Source: an uncultured bacterium (GTDB taxonomy: Bacteria > Planctomycetota > JAJSAM01 > JAJVHW01). From it: 64,000 nt of DNA. The stretch is from contig CALKVK010000016.1 in assembly GCA_937996235.1 (NCBI GenBank), positions 62,001 to 126,000 of the forward strand. Direction: 5' to 3'. Both the position numbers and the translations under genes were made by a program. The notes below the pieces were generated by a model. It had not been told where the DNA came from and searched no databases. It was given only the letters and a program-made list of their open reading frames with translations. Below, piece after piece: positions 31,581 through 40,085 of this stretch. Within the stretch, counting starts at the first letter, position 1. Each line of letters opens with the position of its first letter.

Positions 31581-34436
31581 ATGACCGAATCACGGAGGCG
31601 CCGCGGCGGCACCCCTCACGTGCTGCGCCTACTGTGCGTGCTCGCGCTGCTCCTGCTGCCGTGGATGCGTCCGGCCCGCGCGCAGGACGACGGCCCGGAC
31701 GACGACGAGGCGCCGGCGCGCTGCGTCTGCGTGCACCGCCGCGCCTGCTACCACTTCCTGCACGCGCCGTTCGAGGCGCCGGACGACGTCTGCTCGTGCC
31801 CGCGCTGCGCCGGCGGCGCGCGTCACCAGCCCGGTGCGGAGCTGCCCGAGGGCTGGAACGCGGCGTGCTGCGCGTCGAACCGGCTGGACTGCTTCCTCAA
31901 GCGCCACGCGGTCTCGTGGCGCATCACGTGCAGCGCCTGCCTCGCGGACCGCACGTGCTGTCCGTTCCCGGGCCAGGCGGACTGTCCGTCCTGCGGCGAC
32001 GGTGCGCGGCGCGACCCCTTCGCGAAGGACGCGCTCTCGCAGGACGCGCGCGCCACGATGGCCGAGCAGCTCGCGATCGAGACGCGCTTCTTCGATGCGA
32101 AGGACGTGGTCGTCGCGTACTCGCGGCGCTTCTACGTGGTGACCGACATCGACCGCGTGCGCCTCGTGAGTCAGGACGGCTCGCCGCGCTGGGCCACCGG
32201 CCACGAGTACGCGCACCTGATGGTGCAGCGCGCGGAGCTCGCGTACGACGAGCTCTCGCAGGTCCTCGGCGGGCGCATCAAGCTGCTGCGGCCGATGGGC
32301 ATCTACCTGCCGAAGTCGGAGCGCACGGGACGCGCACTGCAGGACGTCTACTTCCGCAACGCGCGCAGCCACATGATCTACTCGTCGTACCCGGGCCGCA
32401 GCGAGTCCGCGATCTCGGGCGGCTTCTGCCTGAACGGCTGCTGCATCCCGCTCGAGCGCATCAAGCAGTCGGCGGCCGCGGCGCGCTCCGTCGCCGGCGA
32501 CGACTACGCGTGGCACGGGACGCTGCGCCACATGCTCGCGCACGTGCTCTCGACGTGCTGGATCGAGCGCAACGGCGAGAACCGCACGATGCCGCGCTGG
32601 GCGTTCATCGGACTCGCGCACTGGTTCGAGAAGCGGCTCGAGAAGCACCGCGACGTCGTCTTCTACTGCACGGGCGAGAGCCAGAAGCTCTCGGGCAGCG
32701 GGAAGGACTGGCGCGACCTCGTCGGCAGGCGCGCCGTGGCCGGGAAGCTCGCGCCGTTCGGCGAGCTCCTCGCGCGCAACTCGCTCGGGCAGTTCGACGT
32801 CGACGACCACCGTCAGCTCTGGGCGCTGTTCGACGTCGCCCTCGGCTCCGATGCGTGGCGCGCGAAGTTCATCGAGACGCTCGCCGACCTGCGCCGCGAG
32901 CGCGACGTGCGCGACGCGTTCCAGGAGCACCTCGGCATGAGCCCGGAGGCGTTCCACGACGCGTGCATGGCGCAGCTCCTGGGCGAGGACGCAGCCGACG
33001 CACCTGCGCCCGCCGCGCCGTCGCTCGCGGGGGTGATGGCGACGGACGAGCCCGCGAAGGCCGCCGCCGCGATCGAGGCGATGGGGCGCCTCACCTCGCC
33101 GGACGACGTCGCCGCGCTGCTCGACCTCGCCGGTCTGATGCGCAGCGACCTCGTGCGCGAGACGGCGCTCGCCGTGCTGCTGAAGACGCAGGAGCCCGCC
33201 GCGCTCCGCGCGATCCACGAGCGCGGACTCGCGAGCGCGCGGCCGCTCGCGCGCGCGTACGCGGCGCGGGCGTGCCGGCTCCTCGGTCTCGTCGACGCGA
33301 AGCCCGCGCTGCGCCCGCTCCTCGCCGATCCGCACTGGCTCGTGCGCTCGGAGGCGGCGCTCGCCTGCGCGACGCTGCGCGACTTCGACGCGCAGTCCGG
33401 CATGCGCGCGCTGCTCGCGGACCCGTCGCCGAAGACGCGCATCGGAGCCCTGGACGCGCTCGCGATCCTCGGCACGGACGCGAACTCGACGTGCCTCCCG
33501 CTCGTCGCGAAACAGCTCGAGCACGACGCGTGGCAGGTGCGCATCGCCGCGGCGCAGTGCCTCGCGCGGCTCGGCGGCCCCGAGGCCGTCGACGCGCTCG
33601 TCGCGCGCGCGCCGGCGGAGGGCGGGCGCGTGCAGTCCGAGATCTTCGTCGCGCTGCGCGAGATCGCGGGCGAGGACTTCGGGAACGACCCCGAGCGCTG
33701 GCGCGTGTGGTGGGAGCACGAGCGGCCCCACGTGCTCGACCGCGGCGGCGTCGTGTTCACGGGTCCGCCGAAGCCGCCGAAGGAGCCCGACCGCTACGCG
33801 CCGGAGGACACGCCGAAGTACTTCGGCGAGCGCGTCTTCTCGCAGCGCGTGATGTTCGTGCTCGACACGAGCCGCAGCACCAACCGCAACTTCGAGCCGG
33901 CGCCGAGCACACGCGAGCGCCTGCTCGGCAGCTACCTCGGCGACACGCTCACCATCGCGCAGATCTGCCAGGTGGAGCTGCAGCAGAGCATCGACGCGCT
34001 CGACCCGCGCGCGCGGTTCGACGTCATCTGCTTCGCGTCGGACGTCGCGCGCTGGAAGGGCTCGCTCGTCCCCGCGAGCGAGGGCAACAAGCGCGGCGGC
34101 GCGTCCTTCGCGCGCAGCCGGTCGCCGTTCGGCGAGACGAACTTCCACGGCGCGCTGCTCGCGGCCCTCGACCTCGACCCGGAGCCGTGGACCGCGTCCG
34201 ATCTCCGCAACGGCGCCGACACCGTGATGTTCCTGACCGACGGCAGCCCGACGGTCGGCGACGTCACCGACCCCGAGCAGGTGCTCCGCTGGTACCTCGA
34301 GCTGAACCGCTACGCCCGGGCCCAGGTGGACGTGTTCGTCTTCGGCACGCTCGGCGTCAACGAGACGTTCCTGCAGCGCATGGCGGCGCAGGGCGGCGGC
34401 CGCTACGTGCAGCTCTTCGAGACGAATCCGCGCTGA
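31581..34436 (+). CDS. Secreted Cys-rich / HExxH / HEAT / vWA multi-domain protein
   Basis: A 951-residue exported protein with four parts. After the signal peptide (ending RPARAQD), residues 45-145 contain at least a dozen cysteines in CxC, CxxC and CC patterns. Next, HEYAH (H208-H212) matches HExxH, and a later GLAHWFEKR could supply context for a gluzincin-like fold. Residues about 495-720 are HEAT repeats (LLADPHWLVRSEAALACATL; QVRIAAAQCLARLGGPEAV). The C-terminus is a vWA domain with the MIDAS start D762-T-S764-R-S766 in VMFVLDTSRST and D887 in FLTDGSPT. vWA domains usually bind partners through Mg2+. GGAGG precedes the start by 10 bases. An envelope assembly or surveillance role is only inferred. 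Confidence 0.8.
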   Translation: MTESRRRRGGTPHVLRLLCVLALLLLPWMRPARAQDDGPDDDEAPARCVCVHRRACYHFLHAPFEAPDDVCSCPRCAGGARHQPGAELPEGWNAACCASNRLDCFLKRHAVSWRITCSACLADRTCCPFPGQADCPSCGDGARRDPFAKDALSQDARATMAEQLAIETRFFDAKDVVVAYSRRFYVVTDIDRVRLVSQDGSPRWATGHEYAHLMVQRAELAYDELSQVLGGRIKLLRPMGIYLPKSERTGRALQDVYFRNARSHMIYSSYPGRSESAISGGFCLNGCCIPLERIKQSAAAARSVAGDDYAWHGTLRHMLAHVLSTCWIERNGENRTMPRWAFIGLAHWFEKRLEKHRDVVFYCTGESQKLSGSGKDWRDLVGRRAVAGKLAPFGELLARNSLGQFDVDDHRQLWALFDVALGSDAWRAKFIETLADLRRERDVRDAFQEHLGMSPEAFHDACMAQLLGEDAADAPAPAAPSLAGVMATDEPAKAAAAIEAMGRLTSPDDVAALLDLAGLMRSDLVRETALAVLLKTQEPAALRAIHERGLASARPLARAYAARACRLLGLVDAKPALRPLLADPHWLVRSEAALACATLRDFDAQSGMRALLADPSPKTRIGALDALAILGTDANSTCLPLVAKQLEHDAWQVRIAAAQCLARLGGPEAVDALVARAPAEGGRVQSEIFVALREIAGEDFGNDPERWRVWWEHERPHVLDRGGVVFTGPPKPPKEPDRYAPEDTPKYFGERVFSQRVMFVLDTSRSTNRNFEPAPSTRERLLGSYLGDTLTIAQICQVELQQSIDALDPRARFDVICFASDVARWKGSLVPASEGNKRGGASFARSRSPFGETNFHGALLAALDLDPEPWTASDLRNGADTVMFLTDGSPTVGDVTDPEQVLRWYLELNRYARAQVDVFVFGTLGVNETFLQRMAAQGGGRYVQLFETNPR

Positions 34437-34447
34437 TCGGTTTCGAG

Positions 34448-34453
34448 TAGGCT
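34448..34453 (+). promoter_or_regulatory. TAnnnT -10 box, probable leaderless promoter
   Basis: TAGGCT lies 7 bases before the GTG at 34461, without a Shine-Dalgarno. Confidence 0.45.
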
Positions 34454-34460
34454 CGTCGCC

Positions 34461-35753
34461 GTGGCGCTCTCGAGATCGCTGGCGGTCGTCGTCGGGCTGG
34501 TCGTGCTCGGCGTGCTCGGCGCCGCGCTGCTCGTGCTGCGCGAAGAGCGCGACGTCGCCCCGCCGCCGCGACGCGTCGTCATCCGCAACGAGCCGCGGGA
34601 GACGCCGCCCGAGGACGAGCCGCCGGTGCCGCGCGGCGTGCGCATCGAGCGCGGCCCGGACGACCGCTCGACGGGCATCGTGCAGCTCCCCGAGCACGAC
34701 GTGCTCGTGGAGCTCGTCGATCCGGGCGACGCGCCCGTCGCGGGCGCGGCGCTCCTGTGGTGGACGGACGACGAGGCCGACACGCGCGAGGCGACGACCG
34801 CGGACGACGGCCGCGTGACGTTGCGCGTCCCGGGCGACCGCCTCTACGTGCTCGTGCCCGGCTTCGCCGTCGGACGCCGCACGTTCGCGCGCTTCCAGAC
34901 CAGCGCCGGGCTGCCGCGCGAGGGCGCGCTGCGGCTGCAGTTGCGCGAAGGCGTCGTGACGCGCGGCACCGTGCGCGCGAAGGACGGCACGCTCGTCGCC
35001 GACGCGGAGATCACCTTCTCGCGCGCGGCGGGCGCGCGCACCGACCGCGAGCGCGTCCGCAGCGGCACCGGCGGCGCGTTCGAGCTGAACCTCCCCGCGG
35101 GCGAGCCGTGGGAGGTGCAGGTGCTGACGCCGAGCGTCGACGGCCACGCATTCCGCTACGCGCGCTGGTCCCAGGAGTCGTACGACCCGCGGAAGGGCGC
35201 GCTCGACGTCGTGCTCGACCCGGGCGCGACGCTGCGCGGCCGGCTGCTGCCCGACGACGGCGCGGACGTCGCGGGACGCGACCTGCAGGTCTGGCGCGAC
35301 CGCCTGCCGTTCGCGGCCGAGCCGGTCGCGCAGCTCCGCACGGCGGACGACGGCACGTTCGTCGCGACCGGTCTCGACGCGGGGACGTATCGCCTCGAGC
35401 TGCGCGACGACGCCGGCTGGCTCCTCGAAGGCGCACTCGAGCTGCCGGCCGACGGCGCCGCACGCGAGCTGCGCGTCACGCGCGCCGCGACGCTCGCCGG
35501 CGTCGTGCGCGCCGCCGACGGCGGGCCGTGGATGCGCGGGCGCGTCGTCGTGCGCGTGCCGCTCCGACGCTTCGAGACGCACGTCGTCACCGACGACCGC
35601 GGACGCTTCGAGGCCGCAGGCGTGCCGCCCGGCGAGTGCGAGGTCATCGCGATGGTGCCGGGGGAAGGCGAGCTGCGCGGCGGGCCGCGCGCGCTCGGCA
35701 CCTTCCGCACCGGCGAGGGCGAGATCGAGGCGCGCATCCCCGCGGCCGAGTGA
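34461..35753 (+). CDS. Membrane-anchored protein with repeated carboxypeptidase-regulatory-like domains
   Basis: A 430-residue protein with one N-terminal membrane segment (LAVVVGLVVLGVLGAALLVL, residues 7-26), a Pro/Glu/Arg-rich linker to about residue 75, and then three or four beta-sandwich units of about 85 residues. Each has the carboxypeptidase-regulatory-like pattern, for example VELVDPGDAPVAGAALLWW, RGTVRAKDGTLVADAEITFS, LAGVVRAADGGPWMRGRVVV and DRGRFEAAGVPPGECEVIA. The repeats are expected outside the membrane. The family occurs widely in planctomycete surface proteins with unknown partners. It resembles the gene at 20737 in design. Confidence 0.7.
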   Translation: MALSRSLAVVVGLVVLGVLGAALLVLREERDVAPPPRRVVIRNEPRETPPEDEPPVPRGVRIERGPDDRSTGIVQLPEHDVLVELVDPGDAPVAGAALLWWTDDEADTREATTADDGRVTLRVPGDRLYVLVPGFAVGRRTFARFQTSAGLPREGALRLQLREGVVTRGTVRAKDGTLVADAEITFSRAAGARTDRERVRSGTGGAFELNLPAGEPWEVQVLTPSVDGHAFRYARWSQESYDPRKGALDVVLDPGATLRGRLLPDDGADVAGRDLQVWRDRLPFAAEPVAQLRTADDGTFVATGLDAGTYRLELRDDAGWLLEGALELPADGAARELRVTRAATLAGVVRAADGGPWMRGRVVVRVPLRRFETHVVTDDRGRFEAAGVPPGECEVIAMVPGEGELRGGPRALGTFRTGEGEIEARIPAAE

Positions 35754-35808
35754 TCCGCCCGCACGCACGCGAATCCGCCGCGCGCGCGGTTTCCCTCTAA
35801 ACCGTCCC

Positions 35809-35832
35809 ACCGTACTAGACCGATAGCACGGT
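35809..35832. promoter_or_regulatory. 24-bp palindromic operator, probable YtrA-type regulator site
   Basis: The imperfect palindrome ACCGTnCTA...TAGnACGGT (8 of 10 positions match between half-sites) sits in the 120-base gap before a GntR-family gene, about 42 bases before its start. It is the only AT-containing stretch in that gap and overlaps a likely -10 region. By analogy with YtrA-type regulators, it should mediate autorepression of the transporter operon. Confidence 0.5.
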
Positions 35833-35873
35833 TCCGCGGCGGCGCTGCTCCGCCGGCGGGAGGAGACGGAACC

Positions 35874-36266
35874 GTGCGGATCGACGTCGACCCGAAGGCC
35901 CCGACGCCACCGAGCGAGCAGATCGCCGACCAGGTGCGCTTCGCGGTCGCCAGCGGGCGGCTCGTGCCGGGCGACCGCCTGCCCTCGGTGCGCGGACTCG
36001 CGGCGACGGCGCTCGTCAACCCGAACACGGTGGCGCGCGCATACCGCGAGCTCGAGCGCGAGGGCACGGTGGAGACGCGGCCGGGCGCCGGTGTGTACGT
36101 CGCGGCCGACGCGCCGCGGCGCTGCCGCAAGGACACGCGCGACGCGCTCGCCGAGCGGCTCGGCCGCGCGGTCGTCGAGGCGCTCGCCGCCGGCCTCTCC
36201 CCCCGCGAGATCGAAGCGCTCGTCGCCCGCCTCGTGCGCGGCGCCGTGCAGGAGGTGCAGTCGTGA
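35874..36266 (+). CDS. GntR-family transcriptional regulator, YtrA subfamily
   Basis: A 130-residue regulator starting at GTG 35874 behind GGGAGGAG. The winged helix is standard: PPSEQIADQVRFAVASGRLVPGDRLPSVRGLA, then NPNTVARAYRELEREGTVETRPGAGVYVA. A short helical C-terminal part of about 45 residues, rather than a large ligand domain, is typical of the YtrA subfamily. Such regulators control adjacent ABC-2 exporters. It overlaps the ATPase gene by four bases (GTGA), so it is in one operon with the exporter; its probable operator lies upstream. Confidence 0.92.
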   Translation: MRIDVDPKAPTPPSEQIADQVRFAVASGRLVPGDRLPSVRGLAATALVNPNTVARAYRELEREGTVETRPGAGVYVAADAPRRCRKDTRDALAERLGRAVVEALAAGLSPREIEALVARLVRGAVQEVQS

Positions 36267-37216
36267 GTTCGGACGATCCCGTGATCGAGGTGGACGCGCT
36301 CCACTTCAGCTTCGGCGGCTACGGACGCCGCGGTCCGCTCGCGCGGCTCGGCCGGCGCGACGTGCTGCGCGGCGTCGACCTGAGCGTGCCGCGCGGCAGC
36401 GTGACGGCGCTCCTCGGGCGCAACGGCGAGGGCAAGTCGACGCTCCTGCGGCTCCTGACCGGCTTCCTGTCGCCGGCTCCCGGCCGTGTGCGCGTGCTCG
36501 GTCTCGACCCCGCGCGCCGCGCGGCCGCGATCCGGCGCCGCGTCGGCTACGTGCCCGACACGCAGGAGCTGCCGCGGTGGATGCGTGTAGCCGACTGGTT
36601 CCGCTTCCTCGAGCCGTTCCACCCGACGTGGAGCCGCGACGAGGAGCGCGCGCTGTGCTCGCGGCTCGAGCTCGATCCGCAGGCGAAGGTCAGCACGCTG
36701 AGCAAGGGGCAGCGCGCGAAGCACGCGCTCGTCGCCGCGCTCGCGCACCGGCCGGAGCTGCTGCTCCTCGACGAGCCGTTCTCGGGTCTCGACCCGATCG
36801 TGCGCCACGAGGTGCTGACGGCCGTGCTCGGGCATCTGCGCGACGAGGCGCGCACCGTCGTCGTCATCAGCCACTCGATCGCGGACGTCGAGCGCATCGC
36901 CGACCGCGTCGCGCTGCTCGAGGGCGGACGCATCCGCCTCTCCACCGACCTCGAGTCGCTGCAGAAGAGCGCCGTGCGGCTCGCCGTGACGCTGCGCGAC
37001 GCGGACGCCATCTGGGCGCCGCCGGGGCATCCCGCGAGCGAACGCGACGGCGCCGACGTCACGCTCACCTACGTCGACTTCCATCCCGCGTACGAGGACG
37101 CGCTCCGCACCGACCCGAAGGTGCTCGGCGTCGCGCGCCTCTCGCGCGATCTCGAAGACGTGTTCCGCGCTGCGACCCGCATCCCCGAGGAGGTGCTCCC
37201 GTGCGCCGCTTCCTGA
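36263..37216 (+). CDS. ABC-2 type exporter ATP-binding protein
   Basis: A 317-residue ATPase. Walker A is GRNGEGKST, the signature motif is the variant LSKGQ, and Walker B is LLLLDEPFSGLDP. The H-loop is VVISHS. The last 90 residues form the extra domain common in drug and lantibiotic-type exporters. The start overlaps the regulator stop and its 3' end overlaps the permease start by 16 bases. In the known Ytr-type systems the complex exports or senses cell-wall-active compounds, but the substrate here is not predictable. Confidence 0.92.
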   Translation: MSSDDPVIEVDALHFSFGGYGRRGPLARLGRRDVLRGVDLSVPRGSVTALLGRNGEGKSTLLRLLTGFLSPAPGRVRVLGLDPARRAAAIRRRVGYVPDTQELPRWMRVADWFRFLEPFHPTWSRDEERALCSRLELDPQAKVSTLSKGQRAKHALVAALAHRPELLLLDEPFSGLDPIVRHEVLTAVLGHLRDEARTVVVISHSIADVERIADRVALLEGGRIRLSTDLESLQKSAVRLAVTLRDADAIWAPPGHPASERDGADVTLTYVDFHPAYEDALRTDPKVLGVARLSRDLEDVFRAATRIPEEVLPCAAS

Positions 37217-38796
37217 CACTCGTCCACAAGGAGTGGCGCGACACGCGCGCGCTCTCGCTCGTCTGCGCTCTGCTCGTGCCGCTCGCCCTGCTCGCCGCCG
37301 AGCTCGGGTTCCTCGACTGGCGCGGGGACTTCGCCGGCGCGTACTTCGTCCCGGGCGTGATCGCGCTCTATCTGGCGGTGATCGCGTCGGACCTCGTCGC
37401 GGCCGACGCGGCGACCGGCCGCGCGCGCAGCTACGCGATGCTGCCCGTGCGGCCCGCGACGCTCTGGTCCGCGAAGCTCGCGTTCCTGCTCGTGGCCGGA
37501 GCCGCCTTCACGGTCTGGACGCTCGCGGTGACGACCGGGCTCTACGCGGCGTTCGCGCCGCAGGACGCGATCGATCTCCTGGGGCGCGAGCTCGACCACA
37601 TGCGCACCACACCGCTGCTCGCGATCGCGGCAGTCGTCGCGGCCACGGTGATGTGGTCCACGGTGCTCGAGCGCGGCTTCGCGGCCGTCGGCGCGGCACT
37701 CGTGACGTGCGCCGCACTCGTGGGCGCGTGCATGGTCGTCGGCTCACGCAACGCCGAACTGCTGCCGGAGGAGGGCGTGATGCGCGGCGCCGCGTACATC
37801 CTGCCGGCGCTGTTCCTCGCGATCTCGTGTCTGACGTTCGTACGCGGACCCGTGCACGCATCGGGCACGCTGCGGCGGCTCGTGCTCACGGCGGCGTGCC
37901 TTCTCGCGGTGTTCGTGCCGACGGGCGCCGTGTGGGCGGCCGTGGCGCTGGAGCGCCTGCACGTGGAGCCGGGCGACCCCGAGCTACGAGTGCAGATGCA
38001 CGTCGTCTCGTCAGACGGCCGCTTTGCGACGCTGATCGCGCAGAAGCGGCACCGCGACGCGAGCTACCACGTGTGGACGCTGAATCTGGAGACCGGGCAG
38101 GTGGTCGCCCTCCCCGGACGCAGGTGGAACTTCGACTGGTTCGACGCCTCGTGGGGCGACGACGGTCTGGTCCGCCTCTGGACCCAGGACGCCGGGCCCA
38201 TCGACGACGCACTGCGACACGAGATCGACCCCGCGACGGGTCGCATCCTGCGGACGCGCTCGTACGCACAGCTCCGCGAGAGTCACGAGACTCCGCGGCG
38301 GCGGTGGCTGCAGAGGCAGTTCGGCGAGGACGTCGACGTGAACGGCGTCGTGCACGTGTGGCCCGTGACGGAGCAAGGCACGCGCCGGAGCGCGGACGCG
38401 CGCGTGATCCACCACGGCCGCCCGAATGCCACGTGGGCCTACGTCTCGCCGGGCTCCGGACGCTACGTCTCGGTCATGGACTCCGGGTCCCAGACGATCT
38501 ACGAGTGCGCGACGGGCATGCGCATCGACACCGTCGGCGCGAGTCGGCCGCGCTCCGTGCTGCACTGGCCCGGCGGCGGCAGCGACGACCGCTTCGCGAT
38601 CCGCTACGGGGAGGAGCCGGCGATGGCCCTCGTCGATCTCGAGACCGGCCGCGAGACGCCGGTCCCGGGCGGGAGGGCCGACCTCCGCATCCTCGACGAT
38701 CACCGCGTGCTCACGCACACGGAGAGCGGGGAGATCACACTGCTCGACCTAACGGCCGGAACGAGCCGCGTGCTCTACGCGCCGCGCCGGGACTGA
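37201..38796 (+). CDS. ABC-2 permease with C-terminal propeller-like domain
   Basis: A 531-residue protein starting at GTG 37201 (VRRFLTLVHKEWRDTRAL), inside the end of the ATPase gene. Residues 1-240 are an ABC-2 permease with about six membrane segments, such as LVCALLVPLALLAAE and AFLLVAGAAFTVWTLAVTTG. The remaining 290 residues are soluble and strand-rich with repeated features such as SSDGRFATLIAQKRHRDASYHVWTLNLETGQV, SPGSGRYVSVMDSGSQTIYEC and ALVDLETGRETPVPGG. They look like WD40/PD40-type blades, probably on the outer face. The usual permease ends where this extension begins, so the propeller tail is unusual for the family. Confidence 0.85.
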   Translation: MRRFLTLVHKEWRDTRALSLVCALLVPLALLAAELGFLDWRGDFAGAYFVPGVIALYLAVIASDLVAADAATGRARSYAMLPVRPATLWSAKLAFLLVAGAAFTVWTLAVTTGLYAAFAPQDAIDLLGRELDHMRTTPLLAIAAVVAATVMWSTVLERGFAAVGAALVTCAALVGACMVVGSRNAELLPEEGVMRGAAYILPALFLAISCLTFVRGPVHASGTLRRLVLTAACLLAVFVPTGAVWAAVALERLHVEPGDPELRVQMHVVSSDGRFATLIAQKRHRDASYHVWTLNLETGQVVALPGRRWNFDWFDASWGDDGLVRLWTQDAGPIDDALRHEIDPATGRILRTRSYAQLRESHETPRRRWLQRQFGEDVDVNGVVHVWPVTEQGTRRSADARVIHHGRPNATWAYVSPGSGRYVSVMDSGSQTIYECATGMRIDTVGASRPRSVLHWPGGGSDDRFAIRYGEEPAMALVDLETGRETPVPGGRADLRILDDHRVLTHTESGEITLLDLTAGTSRVLYAPRRD

Positions 38797-38803
38797 GCGC
38801 CGG

Positions 38804-39271
38804 CTACCAGCGGTGATACGCCGGGTGGCCCGGCTTCACGGCCACGAACGTGCCGCGGCAGGCCGCGGTCACCCGGCCCTCGGCGCTGATCTCGCCCTCG
38901 ACGACCGCCCGCGGGCCGTCGAGGCCGACGAGCCGCGCGCTCACGTGCAGCGGCACACCCATCGGCGTCGGGCGGCGCATCGTGATCGTGTACTCCGACG
39001 TGACGGTGCTCGGCAGCACGCCGTCGCCCGCGGCCTGCATCAGGTGCCACGCGCCCGTCCAGTTGCAGTGGCAGTCGAGCAGCACGCCGATGATCCCGCC
39101 GTTCAGCACGCCGGGAAACGCGTGGTGGTGCGGCAGCGGCGTGAACTCGCAGACGCACGCATCGCCCACGACGAACGAGCGGATGCGCAGCCCCTGCTCG
39201 TTCGCGGGACCGCAGCCGAAGCACACGCTCCGCGGCGCGTACGTCTCCTGAAGGCTGGCACCGTGTTGCAT
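38804..39271 (-). CDS. PaaI-type hotdog thioesterase
   Basis: At 155 residues it has the size of a hotdog thioesterase. It begins with a cysteine-containing segment CFGCGPANEQGLRIRSF, then the catalytic-helix region HHHAFPGVLNGGIIGVLLDCHCNWTG, where N-G-G-I-I-G matches the family (usually H-G-G). VTSEYTITMRRPTPMGVPL follows, the central strand with typical R-P. These enzymes hydrolyse acyl-CoA thioesters in the cytoplasm. The exact substrate is unknown. A TAGTCT box lies six bases upstream of the start. The stop is eight bases from the convergent permease gene. Confidence 0.8.
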   Translation of the reverse strand: MQHGASLQETYAPRSVCFGCGPANEQGLRIRSFVVGDACVCEFTPLPHHHAFPGVLNGGIIGVLLDCHCNWTGAWHLMQAAGDGVLPSTVTSEYTITMRRPTPMGVPLHVSARLVGLDGPRAVVEGEISAEGRVTAACRGTFVAVKPGHPAYHRW

Positions 39272-39277
39272 GCGCGG

Positions 39278-39283
39278 AGACTA
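39278..39283 (-). promoter_or_regulatory. TAnnnT -10 box, probable leaderless promoter
   Basis: Minus-strand TAGTCT lies 6 bases before the ATG at 39271. No Shine-Dalgarno fits in the gap. Confidence 0.45.
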
Positions 39284-39288
39284 CTCGC

Positions 39289-39948
39289 TCAGCCGGCGAG
39301 CACGTCGTCGACGAGCTGCGGCGTCACGTCGTCGAGCGACGCGACGACGCACGCGGCGAGCGTGAAGTCGTCTGCGGCCGTCAGCTCGTGCGGCACCGCG
39401 ATGATCCTGCTGCCCGCGTCGTGCGCGGCCTTCAGCCCCTTCCACGCATCCTCGATGACCACGCAGCGCGCGTTCGGGAGTCCGAGCGACTGCGCCGCGG
39501 TCACGAACGCGTCGGGCGCGGGCTTCGGCCGCGCGTAGCGGCCGCGCACGACGACGTCGCGGAAGAAGCCGCGGAGGTCGAAGCGCGCGAGCACCATCTC
39601 CACGTCGTTCGCGCGCGCGTTCGTCGCGAGCACGAGCGGGAACTCCGCGGAGAGCCGCACGAGCGCCTCGCGCGCTCCGGGCATGAGCGCGACCTCGTCG
39701 CGCAGCAGCCGGCTGTAGATCGGGTTCTTGCGGGCGACGACCTCCTCCGCTCCGATCGGCAGCGCGAAGGTGCGCACGGCGTACTCGGCGCCGTGACCCG
39801 CGGAGATCCACTCGCGGCCATAGACCTGCGGCGAGACGGAGACGCCGAACTCCGCGAGCACCTCGGAGTACGCGCGGTAGTAGAGGCGCTCCGAATCGAT
39901 CAGCACGCCGTCGAGGTCGAACAGGATCCCGGCATCGGGCCGCACCAT
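39289..39948 (-). CDS. HAD-superfamily hydrolase, beta-phosphoglucomutase-like
   Basis: A 219-residue cytoplasmic phosphatase/mutase-type protein. Motif I is FDLDGVLIDSE (D11, D13), motif II is VLATNA, the Lys of motif III is in RYARPKPAPDAF and motif IV is CVVIEDAWKGLKAAHDAG. Length and order match HAD subfamily IA. An ATG 34 codons upstream (at 40050) gives only low-complexity sequence, so the ATG at 39948, just before MVRPDAGILFDLDG, is preferred although its ribosome site is weak. Sugar phosphates are the usual substrates, but this is inference from the family. It lies 17 bases upstream of the thioesterase gene and may be co-transcribed. Confidence 0.88.
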   Translation of the reverse strand: MVRPDAGILFDLDGVLIDSERLYYRAYSEVLAEFGVSVSPQVYGREWISAGHGAEYAVRTFALPIGAEEVVARKNPIYSRLLRDEVALMPGAREALVRLSAEFPLVLATNARANDVEMVLARFDLRGFFRDVVVRGRYARPKPAPDAFVTAAQSLGLPNARCVVIEDAWKGLKAAHDAGSRIIAVPHELTAADDFTLAACVVASLDDVTPQLVDDVLAG

Positions 39949-40003
39949 GGGTCGCGCTCTCCCCGGACGCCGCACGTGCTCGCGACGCGTCCGCTCCGGA
40001 AGT

Positions 40004-40036
40004 CTCGGGCGTCCGTCCCCGAGGGTCGCGCAGGAT
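40004..40036 (+). promoter_or_regulatory. Conserved 33-bp upstream box, copy A
   Basis: 31 of 33 bases are identical to 42173-42205, at almost the same distance from the start codon (50 versus 52 bases). It ends in GCAGGAT followed by A/G, which looks like a -10 region, so this is probably the promoter of the gene at 40086. Confidence 0.55.
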
Positions 40037-40085
40037 AGCGCAGCGGCCATGGTCTCGGGTCGGGCCGCCCGCGAGGAGGCGCGTG

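Noticed and set aside
39289..40050. Longer start for the HAD hydrolase at 40050
   Set aside because: The extra 34 residues are Arg/Pro-rich and run into the conserved promoter box of the opposite-strand gene.
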